Of a stretch of DNA of 54,377 nt, positions 18,901 through 31,243 are shown piece after piece. Origin of the DNA: Exiguobacterium sp. KRL4 (GTDB taxonomy: Bacteria > Bacillota > Bacilli > Exiguobacteriales > Exiguobacteriaceae). Positions within the stretch are counted from its first letter, which is position 1. The number at the start of each line of letters is the position of its first letter. A program made the position numbers and the translations under genes. The DNA is taken from the NCBI RefSeq assembly GCF_001870785.1, contig NZ_MOLV01000035.1:1-54377 (forward strand), in the 5' to 3' direction. A model generated the notes under the pieces. That model saw only the letters and a list, made by a program, of their open reading frames with translations, searched no databases and was not told the DNA's origin.

Positions 18901-19233
18901 TTATTTTTCAGATACCACGATATGAACGTGGCTCGTACGTTTGTTGATGCGGCTTGCGCGACCCATTGCACGTGGGCGGAAACGTTTGAGCGTTGGACCT
19001 TCGTTGACGTAAGCCTCTGTTACTACGAGGTTTTCGATGTTCATGTCGAAGTTGTGCTCAGCGTTCGCGATTGCCGATTTCAATACTTTCTCAACGATTG
19101 GCGTTGCTGCCTTGTTCGTGTAAGCAAGAATCGAAAGTGCTTCGCCGATTTGCTTCCCGCGGATTAAGTCTACTACTAGACGTGCCTTACGAGGAGCAAT
19201 GCGAACCATGTTAGCCGATGCTTTTGATTGCAT
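18901..19233 (-). CDS. rplV: 50S ribosomal protein L22
   Basis: 110 residues; [15 protein letters not shown] near the start and the beta-hairpin region ([22 protein letters not shown]) that narrows the exit tunnel and is the macrolide-resistance hot spot. The hairpin is full length with no insertion or deletion visible. Confidence 0.98.
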   Translation of the reverse strand: MQSKASANMVRIAPRKARLVVDLIRGKQIGEALSILAYTNKAATPIVEKVLKSAIANAEHNFDMNIENLVVTEAYVNEGPTLKRFRPRAMGRASRINKRTSHVHIVVSEK

Positions 19234-19253
19234 AATGAGTACCTCCCCTCAGA

Positions 19254-19532
19254 TTAACGTTTAGTCTTCTTATCGTTTCCAGCATGTCCTTTATAAGAAC
19301 GTGTTGGCGCGAATTCACCAAGTTTGTGACCGACCATATCTTCTGTCACGTAAACCGGTACGTGTTTACGACCATCGTAGACAGCGATCGTGTGACCGAT
19401 GAACTCTGGGAAGATTGTAGAACGGCGTGACCAAGTTTTGATAACATGCTTGTCACCAGCTTCGTTGGCTTTGTCAACCTTAGCAAGCAAATGGTGATCT
19501 GCAAATGGACCTTTTTTCATGCTGCGACCCAT
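19254..19532 (-). CDS. rpsS: 30S ribosomal protein S19
   Basis: 92 residues from the ATG at 19532 ([16 protein letters not shown]); an upstream in-frame extension overlaps the ribosome site and is rejected. Contains [33 protein letters not shown]19 forms the 30S head contact with S13. Between rplB and rplV. Confidence 0.97.
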   Translation of the reverse strand: MGRSMKKGPFADHHLLAKVDKANEAGDKHVIKTWSRRSTIFPEFIGHTIAVYDGRKHVPVYVTEDMVGHKLGEFAPTRSYKGHAGNDKKTKR

Positions 19533-19595
19533 AGTTGTACCTCCCTTTGGCATGATTCAGGAACGGTTCCTGCGAACCGTTCAGAAATCACGTAA

Positions 19596-20426
19596 TTATT
19601 TTTTAGAACGACGGACGATATATTTATCGCTCGCTTTGTTTTTCTTACGAGTTTTGTATCCGAGTGCCGGTTTACCCCAAGGAGTAAGTGGGCCCGAACG
19701 ACCGATTGGAGCACGTCCTTCACCACCACCGTGTGGGTGATCGACTGGGTTCATAACAGAACCACGAACTGTAGGACGTTTTCCGAGCCAGCGTGAACGA
19801 CCAGCTTTACCGATATTGACGAGCTCATGCTCTTCATTACCGACAGCGCCGATTGTTGCACGGCAAGTAGCAAGGATCATACGTGTTTCGCCTGATTGGA
19901 GACGAACGATCGCGTATTTACCATCTTTACCGAGCAGCTGAGCAGAAGTACCAGCTGAACGAACGAGCTGACCACCTTTACCTGGCTTAAGTTCGATGTT
20001 GTGGATCAATGTACCAACTGGGATGTTTGAAAGTGGAAGAGCGTTACCGACTTTAATATCAGCGTCAACTCCTGACATGACTTGCATGTCAACTTTCAAT
20101 CCTTTAGGTGCGAGGATGTAGCGTTTTTCACCATCGATGTAGTGGACAAGAGCGATGTTTGCAGAGCGGTTCGGATCGTACTCGATTGTAGCGATACGGC
20201 CAGCGATGCCATCCTTGTTCCGTTTGAAGTCGATGATACGGTATTTACGTTTGTGTCCGCCACCTTGGTGACGTACTGTCAAGCGACCTTGGTTGTTACG
20301 TCCGCCCTTTTTCGTAAGCTTTTCAGTTAACGATTTTTCAGGACGTGAAGCCGTAATCTCCGCAAAGTCAAGAGCAGTCATATTACGACGACCGTTAGTG
20401 GTCGGTTTAAACTTTTTAATTCCCAT
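19596..20426 (-). CDS. rplB: 50S ribosomal protein L2
   Basis: 276 residues. The C-terminal signature [15 protein letters not shown] holds the conserved histidine near the peptidyl-transferase centre; [12 protein letters not shown] is in the N-terminal half. L2 is needed for subunit association and peptide-bond formation. Between rplW and rpsS. Confidence 0.98.
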   Translation of the reverse strand: MGIKKFKPTTNGRRNMTALDFAEITASRPEKSLTEKLTKKGGRNNQGRLTVRHQGGGHKRKYRIIDFKRNKDGIAGRIATIEYDPNRSANIALVHYIDGEKRYILAPKGLKVDMQVMSGVDADIKVGNALPLSNIPVGTLIHNIELKPGKGGQLVRSAGTSAQLLGKDGKYAIVRLQSGETRMILATCRATIGAVGNEEHELVNIGKAGRSRWLGKRPTVRGSVMNPVDHPHGGGEGRAPIGRSGPLTPWGKPALGYKTRKKNKASDKYIVRRSKK

Positions 20427-20458
20427 CGAGAGTTCCCTCCTTTTCTACAGAGTACCGA

Positions 20459-20743
20459 TTAACCGAGGTAATCGAGTTCTTTGCTATCTGCAGTAAGCGT
20501 GACGACCGCTTTTTTGCGGCGTGCTGTGTAACCAGCGTGACGACCTACGCGTTTTGCTTTTGGTTTTGAGATAAGTGTGTTGATTTTTTCAACTTTAACG
20601 CCGAAGATCGCTTCAACTGCATCTTTGATTTGTGTCTTAGATGCCTTTACGTCTACTTCGAACGTGTACTTTTTCTCAGCCATTTGGTTCACTGAGCGTT
20701 CAGTAATTACAGGACGTTTGATAATGTCGTGTGCGTTTGCCAT
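20459..20743 (-). CDS. rplW: 50S ribosomal protein L23
   Basis: 94 residues; [25 protein letters not shown] at the N-terminus and the extended loop rich in lysine and arginine. L23 is the docking site of trigger factor and SRP at the tunnel exit. Its ATG overlaps the rplD stop by one base (TAATG). Confidence 0.98.
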   Translation of the reverse strand: MANAHDIIKRPVITERSVNQMAEKKYTFEVDVKASKTQIKDAVEAIFGVKVEKINTLISKPKAKRVGRHAGYTARRKKAVVTLTADSKELDYLG

Positions 20744-21366
20744 TATGCAAGCACCTCCTCTACTCTCGCAACAGCATCCTTCGTGAAGATGACTTTGTCG
20801 TGTGCGACAAGATCAAGGACGTTTACTCCAGCAGCGTCAACGACTGTGACACCAGGAATGTTGCGTGTTGAAAGAACGACTGTCTCGTTGTAATCAGCTG
20901 TAACGACGAGGACTTTACGTTCGATTGAAAGAGCAGCGAAGACCGAAATCATGTCTTTTGTTTTCGGAGCATCGATTGTCAATCCTTCAAGAACGATGAA
21001 CTCGTTGTTAGCGACTTTCGAAGAAAGTGCTGAACGTAATGCGAGACGACGAACCTTTTTAGGAAGTTTATAAGCGTACGAACGTGGTGTTGGACCGAAG
21101 ACTGTTCCACCGCCAACCCATTGTGGCGAACGGATCGAACCTTGGCGTGCACGACCAGTACCTTTTTGTTTCCATGGTTTACGGCCGCCACCGCGAACTT
21201 CCGAGCGACCTTTTGTATCATGTGTACCTTGGCGACGTGAAGCTTGTTGCATGACGATTGCATCGTATACGACTGCTTCGTTTGGCTCGATTCCGAAAAC
21301 GGCATCTGCGAGCTCAATATCTCCAACTTGTGTACCTGTTTGGTTAAGCAAAGCTACTTTAGGCAT
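20743..21366 (-). CDS. rplD: 50S ribosomal protein L4
   Basis: 207 residues; the long central loop ([34 protein letters not shown] region, about 44-77) extends into the exit tunnel and is intact. In E. coli L4 represses the S10 operon; I see no equivalent E. coli-type leader here. Coupled to rplW. Confidence 0.98.
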   Translation of the reverse strand: MPKVALLNQTGTQVGDIELADAVFGIEPNEAVVYDAIVMQQASRRQGTHDTKGRSEVRGGGRKPWKQKGTGRARQGSIRSPQWVGGGTVFGPTPRSYAYKLPKKVRRLALRSALSSKVANNEFIVLEGLTIDAPKTKDMISVFAALSIERKVLVVTADYNETVVLSTRNIPGVTVVDAAGVNVLDLVAHDKVIFTKDAVARVEEVLA

Positions 21367-21395
21367 TCGTTATTCCTCCTTTCCTTGCAAACAAA

Positions 21396-22022
21396 TTAGT
21401 TGCCTTTTACCGCAGTTTTGACGACAACTTGGCTCTTACGTGCGCCTGGGATAGCACCCTTGACGAGGAGTAAGCCGCGTTCTACATCAACTTTTACGAT
21501 TTCAAGGTTTTGAACAGTGACTTGCTCTCCACCCATGCGTCCTGGGAGCAATTTCCCTTTGAATACACGGTTTGGAGCGACAGGACCCATTGAACCTGGG
21601 CGACGGTGGTAACGCGAACCGTGAGCCATTGGACCACGTGATTGGTTGTGACGCTTGATTGCTCCAGCGAAACCTTTACCTTTCGACGTACCTGTTACAT
21701 CAACCATTTCGCCTGCAGCGAAAGTATCTGCTTTCATCTCTTGACCGATTTCGAAATCTGCTACTGATGTACGGATTTCTTTAATGAAGCGCTTAGGTGT
21801 CGCACTAGCTTTCGCTGCGTGACCTTTTTGCGGTTTGTTTTGACGACCTTCTTTAATATCACCAAAGCCGAGCTGGACTGCTTCGTAACCGTCCACTTCC
21901 ATTGTCTTCAATTGAAGAACAACGTTACCTTCTACTGAAACGACAGTAACTGGTACTACTTCACCTGATTCGTTAAAGATCTGTGTCATACCGAGTTTAG
22001 TTCCTAAGATTCCTTTAGCCAT
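21396..22022 (-). CDS. rplC: 50S ribosomal protein L3
   Basis: 208 residues from the ATG at 22022 ([20 protein letters not shown]), preceded by AGGAGG. The central block ([17 protein letters not shown], then [13 protein letters not shown]) reaches the peptidyl-transferase centre. Second gene of the S10 operon after rpsJ. Confidence 0.97.
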   Translation of the reverse strand: MAKGILGTKLGMTQIFNESGEVVPVTVVSVEGNVVLQLKTMEVDGYEAVQLGFGDIKEGRQNKPQKGHAAKASATPKRFIKEIRTSVADFEIGQEMKADTFAAGEMVDVTGTSKGKGFAGAIKRHNQSRGPMAHGSRYHRRPGSMGPVAPNRVFKGKLLPGRMGGEQVTVQNLEIVKVDVERGLLLVKGAIPGARKSQVVVKTAVKGN

Positions 22023-22090
22023 GAGATACACCTCCTAATATTGAATGATTTTGATCTTCTGGCTAGTATCAACTATTTATAGAAGAAAAA

Positions 22091-22399
22091 TTAAAGTTTG
22101 ATTTCAATGTCAACGCCCGATGGAAGTTCAAGACGCATAAGCGCATCAACTGTTTTCGGTGTTGGGTTAACGATGTCGATCAAACGTTTGTGTGTACGCA
22201 TTTCGAACTGCTCACGAGCATCTTTGTACTTGTGAACGGCACGAAGTACTGTGTAGATCGCTCTCTCTGTTGGGAGTGGGATCGGACCAGATACAGTAGC
22301 ACCAGAACGTTTTGCTGTTTCGACAATTTTCTCAGCCGATTGATCAAGCACGCGGTGATCGTATGCTTTCAAACGGATCCGAATTTTTTCATTTGCCAT
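22091..22399 (-). CDS. rpsJ: 30S ribosomal protein S10 (NusE)
   Basis: 102 residues, [19 protein letters not shown] at the start and [22 protein letters not shown] near the end. The start at 22399 follows GGAGGG; longer in-frame readings run back into the non-coding leader and are rejected. S10 is in the 30S head and also pairs with NusB in rRNA antitermination. First gene of the S10-spc-alpha superoperon (rpsJ to rplQ, about 14.9 kb). Confidence 0.97.
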   Translation of the reverse strand: MANEKIRIRLKAYDHRVLDQSAEKIVETAKRSGATVSGPIPLPTERAIYTVLRAVHKYKDAREQFEMRTHKRLIDIVNPTPKTVDALMRLELPSGVDIEIKL

Positions 22400-22532
22400 G
22401 TTGTTTCCCTCCTTTTCGCCTATTTTGTAAATAGACATTCTCCGCGGAAATTTCCACACTAGCCATGGCAATGCCGCCTGGTGTGTCATAACCTCCCGCT
22501 TCATCGCGTTGTGTTTGTGACCAACATATTCT
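22400..22532 (-). other. Untranslated leader of the S10 operon
   Basis: About 130 nt between the proposed promoter and rpsJ contain no gene. On the minus strand ACACCAG pairs imperfectly with CTAGTGT around a GC-rich loop, and CTATTT-ACA-AAATAG makes a small hairpin next to the ribosome site. The significance is unknown. An ATG at about 22438 in frame with rpsJ lacks a ribosome site. Confidence 0.4.
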
Positions 22533-22561
22533 AGTGTACTTAATTCCAAGACGGAAAGCAA
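22533..22561 (-). promoter_or_regulatory. Candidate promoter of the S10 operon
   Basis: Minus-strand TTGCTT (22556-22561) and TACACT (22533-22538) are 17 bp apart, about 135 bp upstream of rpsJ and after the tuf terminator. Match to consensus is fair; a TAGAAT a few bases downstream is an alternative -10. Confidence 0.4.
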
Positions 22562-22666
22562 GTAAAATAAAATAGAATTTGTTTTCAAGTCTCTCACCAC
22601 TCGCACAAACACTTTCCTCAGTATATAAGATGTCAGACCATGTTGCAAGACTGTTTTCAAAGAAAC

Positions 22667-22706
22667 AAAAAAAGGTCTTCCGTCACGGGAGACGAAAGAC
22701 CTTTTT
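22667..22706 (-). terminator. Terminator after tuf (end of the str operon)
   Basis: AAAGGTCTT (22671-22679) pairs with AAGACCTTT (22696-22704), with inner CGTC/GACG pairing. On the minus strand a run of seven T follows. It lies 10 bases past the tuf stop and separates str from S10. Confidence 0.9.
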
Positions 22707-22715
22707 GCTTAAAAA

Positions 22716-23903
<1,188 letters not shown>

Positions 23904-23944
23904 TCTGAATTCCTCCTCTATATGTCTAATAATATTTTATAACT

Positions 23945-23979
23945 AGGAAGGTGAATCGTCGAATAACGTACACCTTCCT
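23945..23979 (-). other. Hairpin in the fusA-tuf gap
   Basis: AGGAAGGTG (23945-23953) and CACCTTCCT (23971-23979) form a perfect 9-bp stem with a 17-nt loop. No T-run follows on the minus strand, so it is not a standard terminator. It lies in the 5' leader of any transcript from the proposed tuf promoter and could be a processing or stability element. Confidence 0.55.
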
Positions 23980-23980
23980 T

Positions 23981-24009
23981 AGCTTACACTAATCAAATAA
24001 GCGTGACAA
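23981..24009 (-). promoter_or_regulatory. Possible internal promoter for tuf
   Basis: TTGTCA (24004-24009) and TAAGCT (23981-23986) are 17 bp apart, just after the fusA stop. The -35 matches 5 of 6 and the -10 only 3 of 6. Bacillus tuf is known to have its own promoter in addition to the str promoter, which makes this plausible. Confidence 0.35.
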
Positions 24010-24020
24010 CCTGTGAAGGA

Positions 24021-26099
24021 TTAGCCGTTTGCTTTTTTAATGATTTCTTCAGCAACTGATTTCGGTACTTCTTCATAATGATCGAAGTGCATCGAGTACG
24101 TACCGCGTCCTTGTGTCCGCGAACGAAGTCCTGTTGCATATCCGAACATTTCTGAAAGTGGAATCATCGAGCGAACGACTTGTGCGTTCCCACGTGCGTC
24201 CATACCTTCAACGCGTCCACGGCGTGATGTAACATCACCCATGATGTCTCCCATGTATTCGTCTGGGATGACGATTTCAACTTTCATCATTGGCTCAAGG
24301 ATAACAGCGCCGCTCTTATCTTTAAGTTGTTTGACGGCCATTGAAGCCGCGATTTTAAATGCCATCTCGTTTGAGTCGACATCATGATACGAACCGAAAA
24401 CGAGTGCCGCTTTAACGTCAACTACTGGATAACCAGCAAGGATACCGTTTTGAAGCGCTTCTTCGATTCCGTGTTCAACCGCTGGGATGTATTCACGTGG
24501 AACGACACCACCGACGATTTTGTTGTTGAACTCAAAGCCAGCACCTTCTTCGTTTGGCTCGAATTCTACGACGACGTGACCATACTGACCACGACCACCT
24601 GATTGACGAGCAAACTTAGAATCGATTTTCGCCGCTTGGCGGATCGTTTCACGGTAAGCTACTTGTGGAGCACCAACATTTGCTTCGACTTTAAATTCGC
24701 GACGCATACGGTCAACGATGATGTCGAGGTGAAGCTCACCCATACCTGAGATGATCGTTTGACCAGTCTCTGGGTTTGTTTCAGTGCGGAACGTTGGATC
24801 CTCTTCAGCAAGCTTAGCGAGTGCTTGACCCATTTTATCTTGGTCAGCTTTCGTTTTTGGTTCGATTGCGACCGAGATAACTGGTTCTGGGAATGTCATT
24901 GATTCGAGAACGACGTTGTCTTTCTCAGAACAAAGCGTATCACCAGTAGTAGTATCTTTAAGACCTACAGCAGCTGCGATGTCACCAGCGAAGACCATTG
25001 GGATCTCCTCACGGCTGTTCGCGTGCATTTGAAGGATACGTCCAAGACGCTCACGTTTCCCTTTTGTTGAGTTCTTGACATATGATCCTGCCGTAGCTGT
25101 ACCTGAGTACACACGGAAGAATGTCAATTTACCAACATACGGGTCAGTCATAACTTTGAATGCGAGTGCAGAGAATGGCGCTTCGTCAGTTGACTCACGA
25201 ATAACCTCTTCCTCTGTATCCATGTTAATCCCTGTGATTGCTTTTACGTCGACTGGTGATGGGAGGTAGTCAAGGACTGCGTCAAGCATAAGCTGAACAC
25301 CTTTGTTCTTGAATGCCGAACCTACGAGAACTGGGTAGAAATCAACTGTAAGCGTCGCTTTACGGATACCCGCTTTAAGCTCTTCAATCGTGATTTCCTC
25401 GCCCTCGAGGTATTTCATCATCATTTCTTCTTCGTAGTCCGCAACGGCCTCGATCAATGATGCACGAAGTTCTTCAGCTTCTTCTGCAAATTCCGCAGGG
25501 AACCCTTCAGTTTCTTCGATATCTGTACCCAGGTCATTTCCGTACATGTATGTTTTCTTTTCAACGAGGTCGATGATTCCTTTGAATTCATCTTCCGCGC
25601 CGATTGGAATTTGGATTGCGTGTGCGTTTGCTTGAAGGCGATCGCGAAGCGTTCCAACCGAGTACAGGAAGTCTGCACCGATTTTATCCATTTTGTTAAC
25701 GAAAACGATACGTGGTACGCCGTAAGTTGTTGCTTGACGCCATACTGTCTCAGTTTGTGGCTCAACACCAGACTGAGCATCAAGTACTGCAACGGCACCA
25801 TCAAGTACACGGAGTGAACGTTCAACTTCAACAGTGAAGTCTACGTGTCCAGGTGTATCAATGATGTTTACGCGGTTCCCTTTCCATTGAGCAGTTGTTG
25901 CTGCCGATGTAATCGTGATTCCACGCTCTTGCTCTTGCTCCATCCAGTCCATCTGTGAAGCACCTTCGTGCGTTTCACCAATCTTGTGGATACGACCCGT
26001 ATAATAAAGGATACGCTCAGTCGTTGTTGTTTTACCAGCATCGATGTGGGCCATGATTCCGATATTACGGGTGTTCTTAAGGGAGAATTCTCTTGCCAT
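24021..26099 (-). CDS. fusA: Elongation factor G
   Basis: 692 residues. GTPase motifs [21 protein letters not shown] and NKMDK are present, followed by domain II, the III-V region and the domain IV tip. It drives tRNA-mRNA translocation. It follows rpsG after a 124-bp gap containing two hairpins and precedes tuf. The length and motif set are those of the main EF-G, not the FusB or TetM-like paralogues. Confidence 0.99.
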   Translation of the reverse strand: MAREFSLKNTRNIGIMAHIDAGKTTTTERILYYTGRIHKIGETHEGASQMDWMEQEQERGITITSAATTAQWKGNRVNIIDTPGHVDFTVEVERSLRVLDGAVAVLDAQSGVEPQTETVWRQATTYGVPRIVFVNKMDKIGADFLYSVGTLRDRLQANAHAIQIPIGAEDEFKGIIDLVEKKTYMYGNDLGTDIEETEGFPAEFAEEAEELRASLIEAVADYEEEMMMKYLEGEEITIEELKAGIRKATLTVDFYPVLVGSAFKNKGVQLMLDAVLDYLPSPVDVKAITGINMDTEEEVIRESTDEAPFSALAFKVMTDPYVGKLTFFRVYSGTATAGSYVKNSTKGKRERLGRILQMHANSREEIPMVFAGDIAAAVGLKDTTTGDTLCSEKDNVVLESMTFPEPVISVAIEPKTKADQDKMGQALAKLAEEDPTFRTETNPETGQTIISGMGELHLDIIVDRMRREFKVEANVGAPQVAYRETIRQAAKIDSKFARQSGGRGQYGHVVVEFEPNEEGAGFEFNNKIVGGVVPREYIPAVEHGIEEALQNGILAGYPVVDVKAALVFGSYHDVDSNEMAFKIAASMAVKQLKDKSGAVILEPMMKVEIVIPDEYMGDIMGDVTSRRGRVEGMDARGNAQVVRSMIPLSEMFGYATGLRSRTQGRGTYSMHFDHYEEVPKSVAEEIIKKANG

Positions 26100-26136
26100 C
26101 TTTAAACATTCTCCTTTCGTATTTTAGTTTAGTGTC

Positions 26137-26211
26137 CGTGTGTTGCCACACGTCATGACTATACCCGAAAGCCACCTCATATTTCCATACAAAATGGCAT
26201 AGATGAGGTGG
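26137..26211 (-). other. Two hairpins in the rpsG-fusA gap
   Basis: On the minus strand CCACCTCAT (26203-26211) pairs with ATGAGGTGG (26172-26180), and further down CGTGTG-GCAA-CACACG (26137-26152) forms a 6-bp hairpin with a GNRA-type tetraloop. Neither has a T-run. They occupy most of the gap before the fusA ribosome site and may control fusA translation or RNA processing. Confidence 0.55.
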
Positions 26212-26223
26212 TTGATTCCGGAT

Positions 26224-26694
26224 TTACCAGCGATAGTGAGCAAACGCTTTGTTCGCTTCCGCCATTTTGTGCATATCTTCGCGCTTCTTAACTGAAGCAC
26301 CAGTGTTGTTTGCAGCGTCCATGATTTCATTCGCAAGACGAGCATCCATTGTTTTTTCGTTACGGAGACGTGAGTAGTTCACGAGGTAACGAAGTGCAAG
26401 TGTCGTACGGCGCTCAGGGCGGACTTCGACAGGAACTTGATAGTTAGCTCCACCTACACGGCGTGCTTTTACTTCAAGAACTGGCATGATGTTGTTCATC
26501 GCCTCTTCAAAAACTTCCATTGCGTCGCGACCTGAACGTTCAGCGACAGCTTCAAAAGCTTTGTATAAGATTTGTTGAGCAGTACCTTTTTTACCATCTA
26601 ACATAAGACGGTTGATAAGGCGGGTAACGAGTTTAGAGTTGTAGATCGGATCAGCCATTACATCACGGCGTTCTACTTGACCTTTACGTGGCAT
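26224..26694 (-). CDS. rpsG: 30S ribosomal protein S7
   Basis: 156 residues starting [20 protein letters not shown], with the conserved [21 protein letters not shown]. It nucleates assembly of the 30S head and contacts E-site tRNA. Second ribosomal gene of the str operon, 49 bp after rpsL. Confidence 0.98.
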   Translation of the reverse strand: MPRKGQVERRDVMADPIYNSKLVTRLINRLMLDGKKGTAQQILYKAFEAVAERSGRDAMEVFEEAMNNIMPVLEVKARRVGGANYQVPVEVRPERRTTLALRYLVNYSRLRNEKTMDARLANEIMDAANNTGASVKKREDMHKMAEANKAFAHYRW

Positions 26695-26743
26695 TCCGAG
26701 TCCCTCCTTTCATATAGTGAGGTGATATCTTTTGATATCTAGA

Positions 26744-27166
26744 TTATTTTTTTGCTGCTTTTGGACGTTTAGTACCATATTTCGAACGACCTTGCATACG
26801 GCCGTCAACTCCAGCTGTATCGAGTGCACCACGAACGATGTGGTAACGTACCCCTGGTAAGTCTTTTACGCGACCGCCGCGAATAAGAACAACACTGTGT
26901 TCTTGCAAGTTGTGGCCGATACCTGGGATGTAAGCTGTTACTTCCATTGTGTTCGTTAAACGTACACGTGCGTACTTACGAAGAGCCGAGTTCGGTTTCT
27001 TCGGAGTCATTGTACCTACACGAGTACAAACACCACGTTTTTGTGGTGAGCTGATGTCAGTACGAGCTTTGATAAAGCTGTTGTACCCTTTGTTCAGCGC
27101 TGGCGAATCTGATTTTACAACTTTTGATTGACGTCCTTTACGGACTAATTGGTTGATAGTAGGCAT
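26744..27166 (-). CDS. rpsL: 30S ribosomal protein S12
   Basis: 140 residues. The decoding-centre loops [11 protein letters not shown] and [12 protein letters not shown] are in the wild-type, streptomycin-sensitive form. In the str operon it follows the L7Ae-like gene after a 125-bp structured leader. Confidence 0.98.
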   Translation of the reverse strand: MPTINQLVRKGRQSKVVKSDSPALNKGYNSFIKARTDISSPQKRGVCTRVGTMTPKKPNSALRKYARVRLTNTMEVTAYIPGIGHNLQEHSVVLIRGGRVKDLPGVRYHIVRGALDTAGVDGRMQGRSKYGTKRPKAAKK

Positions 27167-27206
27167 CTTTGAGATCCTCCCTTCCTGAATTCATGACAAG
27201 TTTCAA

Positions 27207-27287
27207 AACCACCGAGCCGGGTGGTTCATCGAAAGTCATAATGAAACGTTTTGCGTGGCTCAGGCATTCCATCGCCACACAAAACGT
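27207..27287 (-). other. Structured leader of rpsL
   Basis: A 14-bp perfect stem including one G-U pair (27246-27259 with 27274-27287) is followed by a 7-bp stem AACCACC/GGTGGTT (27207-27213 with 27220-27226) trailed by four T on the minus strand. The second resembles a weak intrinsic terminator. The pair lies between the L7Ae-like gene and rpsL and could tune str-operon expression. Confidence 0.55.
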
Positions 27288-27291
27288 ATTA

Positions 27292-27543
27292 TCAAACTTT
27301 CTTAATAGCAACGGCAGTTGCCGCAACGTCGATTCCACAAGCCTTACCAAGCTCAAGCTTAGAAGGAACGCTCACGACTGGAACGTCTGCTTGTTTCGCC
27401 GCGTCGAGCAATGCTTGCTTTACGTGTTCATCTGCGTCATCTGCAATGATCACTTCCGACGCCTTGCCAGAACGCAATGCTTTGAGCGTTTGTTTTTGAC
27501 CAACAAACTTCAAATCTGCGCCGACTACTTTTTTGTAAGACAT
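27292..27543 (-). CDS. ybxF: L7Ae-family ribosomal protein (YbxF-like)
   Basis: 83 residues from the ATG at 27543, preceded by GGAGG. A single L7Ae/L30e/Gadd45 fold: ADLKFVGQKQTLKALRSGKASEVIIADDAD at the start and the hydrophobic C-terminal half ending CGIDVAATAVAIKKV. Family members bind kink-turn RNA; Bacillus YbxF associates with the ribosome. It is the first gene of the str transcription unit, directly behind its promoter, between rpoC and rpsL as in Bacillus. Confidence 0.92.
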   Translation of the reverse strand: MSYKKVVGADLKFVGQKQTLKALRSGKASEVIIADDADEHVKQALLDAAKQADVPVVSVPSKLELGKACGIDVAATAVAIKKV

Positions 27544-27588
27544 GAAGATATCCTCCAAAATAACACAGCCGGTTGGCAACACTATATC

Positions 27589-27617
27589 ATAGTAGCACCG
27601 CCATACCGACGTGTCAA
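27589..27617 (-). promoter_or_regulatory. Sigma-A promoter of the str operon
   Basis: Consensus TTGACA (27612-27617) and TACTAT (27589-27594) are 17 bp apart, in the 80-bp gap between rpoC and the L7Ae-like gene. No terminator is seen after rpoC, so read-through also feeds this operon. Confidence 0.8.
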
Positions 27618-27623
27618 GGCGTT

Positions 27624-30600
27624 TTATTCTACAGGAGAATCTGCTTCTACAGGTGTTTCGCCTGCTATCTCGAGACCGATTTGACGGTAACGTGTCATTC
27701 CTGTACCAGCTGGAACAAGTTTACCGATAATAACGTTCTCTTTCAAGCCGCGAAGGTAGTCGCTCTTCCCTTTAATCGCCGCATCCGTAAGGACACGAGT
27801 AGTTTCCTGGAACGAAGCAGCTGATAGGAACGAGTCCGTCTCAAGCGACGCTTTTGTGATACCGAGGAGAACTGGTTTAGCGGAAGCGAGTGCTTTACCG
27901 GCACGGAGCGCTTCTTTACATGCTTCTTTAAATGTGCTGATATCGACAAGCGAACCTGGTAAGAGTGAAGTCTCACCCGACTCGATGACACGAACGCGAC
28001 GGATCATCTGACGTACCATGACCTCGACGTGCTTATCACCGATCTCAACCCCTTGCATCCGGTATACTTTTTGAACTTCTTGGAGAAGATAGTTCTGTAC
28101 GCCAGATACACCTTTGACGTTCAAGAGTTCTTTCGGGTCGATTGAACCTTCCGTGAACACTTGACCGGCAATGACTTCTTCACCGAGTTGAACACGTAGA
28201 CGTGATCCGAAAGGAATCGTGTATGTCCGTGTTTCGCTCAGACCTTGAATCGTCAACTCACGCTTATCACGCGACTCTGTAAAGTCGATGACTTGTCCAT
28301 CAATTTCCGAGATGACCGCTTGACCTTTCGGGTTACGGGCCTCGAACAACTCCTGGATACGCGGGAGACCTTGTGTGATATCATCTCCGGCAACCCCACC
28401 TGTGTGGAAGGTACGCATTGTAAGCTGCGTTCCTGGCTCACCGATTGATTGTGCCGCGATGATTCCGACTGCTTCGCCGACTTCGACGTCGTTACCAGTC
28501 GCAAGGTTACGTCCGTAACATTTCTTACAGACACCATGACTTGTGTTACAAGTGAAGGCTGTACGAATCTCAACATTGTCGATACCGGCGTCCGTAATCG
28601 CACGCGCGATATCTTCGTCGATAAGTTCGTTAGTTGAAACAAGGATTGCGCCTGTTTCTGGGTGGACGACTTTTTCGAACGCCGTACGGCCAACAAGTCG
28701 GTCGTAGAGGTTTTCGATTTCTTCCGTCCCTTCACGAAGTGCTGTGACACGAATACCACGATCCGTTCCACAATCATCTTCGCGAATGATAACATCTTGC
28801 GCGACGTCAACGAGACGACGAGTCAGGTAACCTGAATCGGCAGTCTTCAAGGCTGTATCGGCAAGACCTTTACGCGCACCGTGCGTCGAGATGAAGTATT
28901 CCTGAACCGTCAGACCCTCACGGAACGAAGATTTGATCGGGAGCTCGATGATCCGTCCACTTGGAGCGGCCATGAGTCCACGCATCCCTGCAAGCTGCGT
29001 AAAGTTTGATGCGTTACCACGGGCACCAGAGTCACTCATCATGAAGATCGGGTTCAGACGGTTAAGGGATTTCATCAGACGAGACTGAATTTCATCTTTC
29101 GCGTCATTCCACGATTTAACGACACGCTCATAGCGCTCTTCTTCCGTGATGAGACCACGGCGATACGATTTCATAACGCGGTCAACATTATCTTGTGCTT
29201 CGACCAGGATTTCCTGTTTGTCCGGAAGTACGATGATATCGGCGATACCAACCGTAATACCCGCACGTGTCGAGTGTTTGAAACCAAGGTTTTTCATGCG
29301 GTCAAGCATACGGCTTGTTTCAGTCGTTTCAAAACGCTTAAAGACTTCCGCGATAACATTTCCGAGGAATCCTTTTTTGAATGGTTCGATGATCGGACGG
29401 CTCTTGATTTCAGCAGCGACATCCGTTCCTCTTTCAAGGAAGTACTGATCAGGCGTTGCTTCCTGCAGATTGTTCATCGATGGTTCATTCAAGTATGGGA
29501 ACGTCGTTGGGAGGATCTCGTTGAAGATCAACTTACCGACCGTCGTAACCAATAACTTCTCGTTTTGCGCTTCCGTGAATGTCGGGTTTTTGAGAACGCC
29601 GGCCGGAACAGCAACACGTGTGTGGAAGTGGACATACCCATTTTGGTAGGCAATCAACGCTTCGTTCACCGTCGAGAATGTTTTCCCTTCGCCGATTGCG
29701 TTTTCACGCTCAAGCGTCAGGTAGTAGTTCCCGAGGACCATATCCTGCGATGGTGTAACAACAGGCTTACCGTCTTTCGGGTTCAAGATGTTTTGTGCAG
29801 CGAGCATGAGAAGACGTGCTTCTGCTTGTGCTTCTGCTGAAAGTGGTACGTGAACCGCCATTTGGTCACCATCGAAATCGGCATTGTATGCCGTACATAC
29901 GAGTGGGTGAAGACGGATTGCGCGACCTTCGACGAGTGTTGGTTCGAACGCCTGGATACCGAGACGGTGAAGGGTCGGGGCACGGTTCAAGAGAACCGGA
30001 TGCTCACGAATGACTTCTTCTAATACATCCCAAATTTCAGGTTGGACACGTTCGATTTTGCGTTTCGCACTCTTGATGTTTGGTGCGATGCCACGCGAGA
30101 CAAGCTCTTTCATGACAAACGGTTTGAAGAGTTCAAGGGCCATTTCTTTCGGAAGACCACATTGATACATCTTCAGGTTTGGACCAACGACGATAACCGA
30201 ACGACCTGAATAGTCGACTCGTTTACCGAGTAAGTTTTGACGGAAACGTCCTTGTTTCCCTTTCAACATATGTGAAAGAGATTTTAACGGACGGTTACCT
30301 GGTCCTGTGACCGGACGGCCACGACGACCGTTATCGATCAAGGCATCAACCGCTTCTTGTAACATCCGTTTTTCATTCTGAACGATGATGTTCGGAGCGC
30401 CAAGGTCAAGAAGACGCTTGAGACGGTTGTTACGGTTGATGACACGACGGTACAAATCGTTTAAGTCAGACGTCGCGAAACGTCCACCATCAAGCTGTAC
30501 CATCGGACGAAGTTCCGGTGGAATGACTGGTAATACTTCGAGAACCATCCATTCCGGATTGTTGCCTGAGTTACGGAAAGCATCTAAGACTTCAAGACGT

Positions 30601-31223
30601 TTGATTGCACGTGTACGACGTTGTCCTTGAATCATTCGAAGATCTTCACGTAAACCAGCTACTTCTTTTTCGAGTTCGACGTCACGGAGCAATTTACGAA
30701 CCGCTTCCGCTCCCATTTCAGCCGTAAACGAACTACCGAATTTCTCACGGTAAGCCCGGTACTCTTTTTCTGAAAGGAGTTGTTTCTTCTCGAGTGTCGA
30801 TTCGCCCGGATCCGTCACGACGTACGACGCGAAGTAAATGATCTCTTCGAGTGCACGGGGTGACATATCAAGGACGAGACCCATACGACTTGGGATTCCT
30901 TTGAAATACCAGATGTGCGAAACCGGTGCAGCAAGCTCAATGTGACCCATGCGCTCACGACGGACTTTCGACTTCGTTACTTCAACACCACAGCGGTCAC
31001 AAATGATTCCTTTATAACGGATTCGTTTGTATTTCCCACAGTAACATTCCCAGTCTTTTGTTGGACCAAAAATCCGTTCACAGAACAAGCCGTCTTTCTC
31101 TGGCTTGAGCGTACGATAGTTGATCGTTTCCGGCTTCTTCACTTCCCCGAAAGACCACGAACGGATCTTTTCAGGGGAAGCGAGGCCGATTTTCATATAT
31201 TCAAATCTATTAACATCTACCAA
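27624..31223 (-). CDS. rpoC: DNA-directed RNA polymerase subunit beta-prime
   Basis: 1199 residues. Zinc ligands C60, C62, C75 and C78 are near the N-terminus, the catalytic NADFDGD triad is in the middle, and a second cysteine cluster ([13 protein letters not shown]) lies in the C-terminal third. The start codon is TTG (31221-31223), 7 bases after GGGAGGT; this gives the [11 protein letters not shown]-terminus matching the Bacillus protein. Lies 20 bp after rpoB. Confidence 0.98.
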   Translation of the reverse strand: MVDVNRFEYMKIGLASPEKIRSWSFGEVKKPETINYRTLKPEKDGLFCERIFGPTKDWECYCGKYKRIRYKGIICDRCGVEVTKSKVRRERMGHIELAAPVSHIWYFKGIPSRMGLVLDMSPRALEEIIYFASYVVTDPGESTLEKKQLLSEKEYRAYREKFGSSFTAEMGAEAVRKLLRDVELEKEVAGLREDLRMIQGQRRTRAIKRLEVLDAFRNSGNNPEWMVLEVLPVIPPELRPMVQLDGGRFATSDLNDLYRRVINRNNRLKRLLDLGAPNIIVQNEKRMLQEAVDALIDNGRRGRPVTGPGNRPLKSLSHMLKGKQGRFRQNLLGKRVDYSGRSVIVVGPNLKMYQCGLPKEMALELFKPFVMKELVSRGIAPNIKSAKRKIERVQPEIWDVLEEVIREHPVLLNRAPTLHRLGIQAFEPTLVEGRAIRLHPLVCTAYNADFDGDQMAVHVPLSAEAQAEARLLMLAAQNILNPKDGKPVVTPSQDMVLGNYYLTLERENAIGEGKTFSTVNEALIAYQNGYVHFHTRVAVPAGVLKNPTFTEAQNEKLLVTTVGKLIFNEILPTTFPYLNEPSMNNLQEATPDQYFLERGTDVAAEIKSRPIIEPFKKGFLGNVIAEVFKRFETTETSRMLDRMKNLGFKHSTRAGITVGIADIIVLPDKQEILVEAQDNVDRVMKSYRRGLITEEERYERVVKSWNDAKDEIQSRLMKSLNRLNPIFMMSDSGARGNASNFTQLAGMRGLMAAPSGRIIELPIKSSFREGLTVQEYFISTHGARKGLADTALKTADSGYLTRRLVDVAQDVIIREDDCGTDRGIRVTALREGTEEIENLYDRLVGRTAFEKVVHPETGAILVSTNELIDEDIARAITDAGIDNVEIRTAFTCNTSHGVCKKCYGRNLATGNDVEVGEAVGIIAAQSIGEPGTQLTMRTFHTGGVAGDDITQGLPRIQELFEARNPKGQAVISEIDGQVIDFTESRDKRELTIQGLSETRTYTIPFGSRLRVQLGEEVIAGQVFTEGSIDPKELLNVKGVSGVQNYLLQEVQKVYRMQGVEIGDKHVEVMVRQMIRRVRVIESGETSLLPGSLVDISTFKEACKEALRAGKALASAKPVLLGITKASLETDSFLSAASFQETTRVLTDAAIKGKSDYLRGLKENVIIGKLVPAGTGMTRYRQIGLEIAGETPVEADSPVE

Positions 31224-31243
31224 GGGGTGGACCTCCCTTTCGC

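Noticed and set aside
22400-22660. In-frame N-terminal extension of rpsJ
   Set aside because: It would run through the promoter and leader of the S10 operon and has no homology to S10; the ATG at 22399 has the ribosome site and family start.
23945-23979. Intrinsic terminator between fusA and tuf
   Set aside because: The stem is strong but no T-run follows on the transcribed strand, and fusA-tuf co-transcription is expected.
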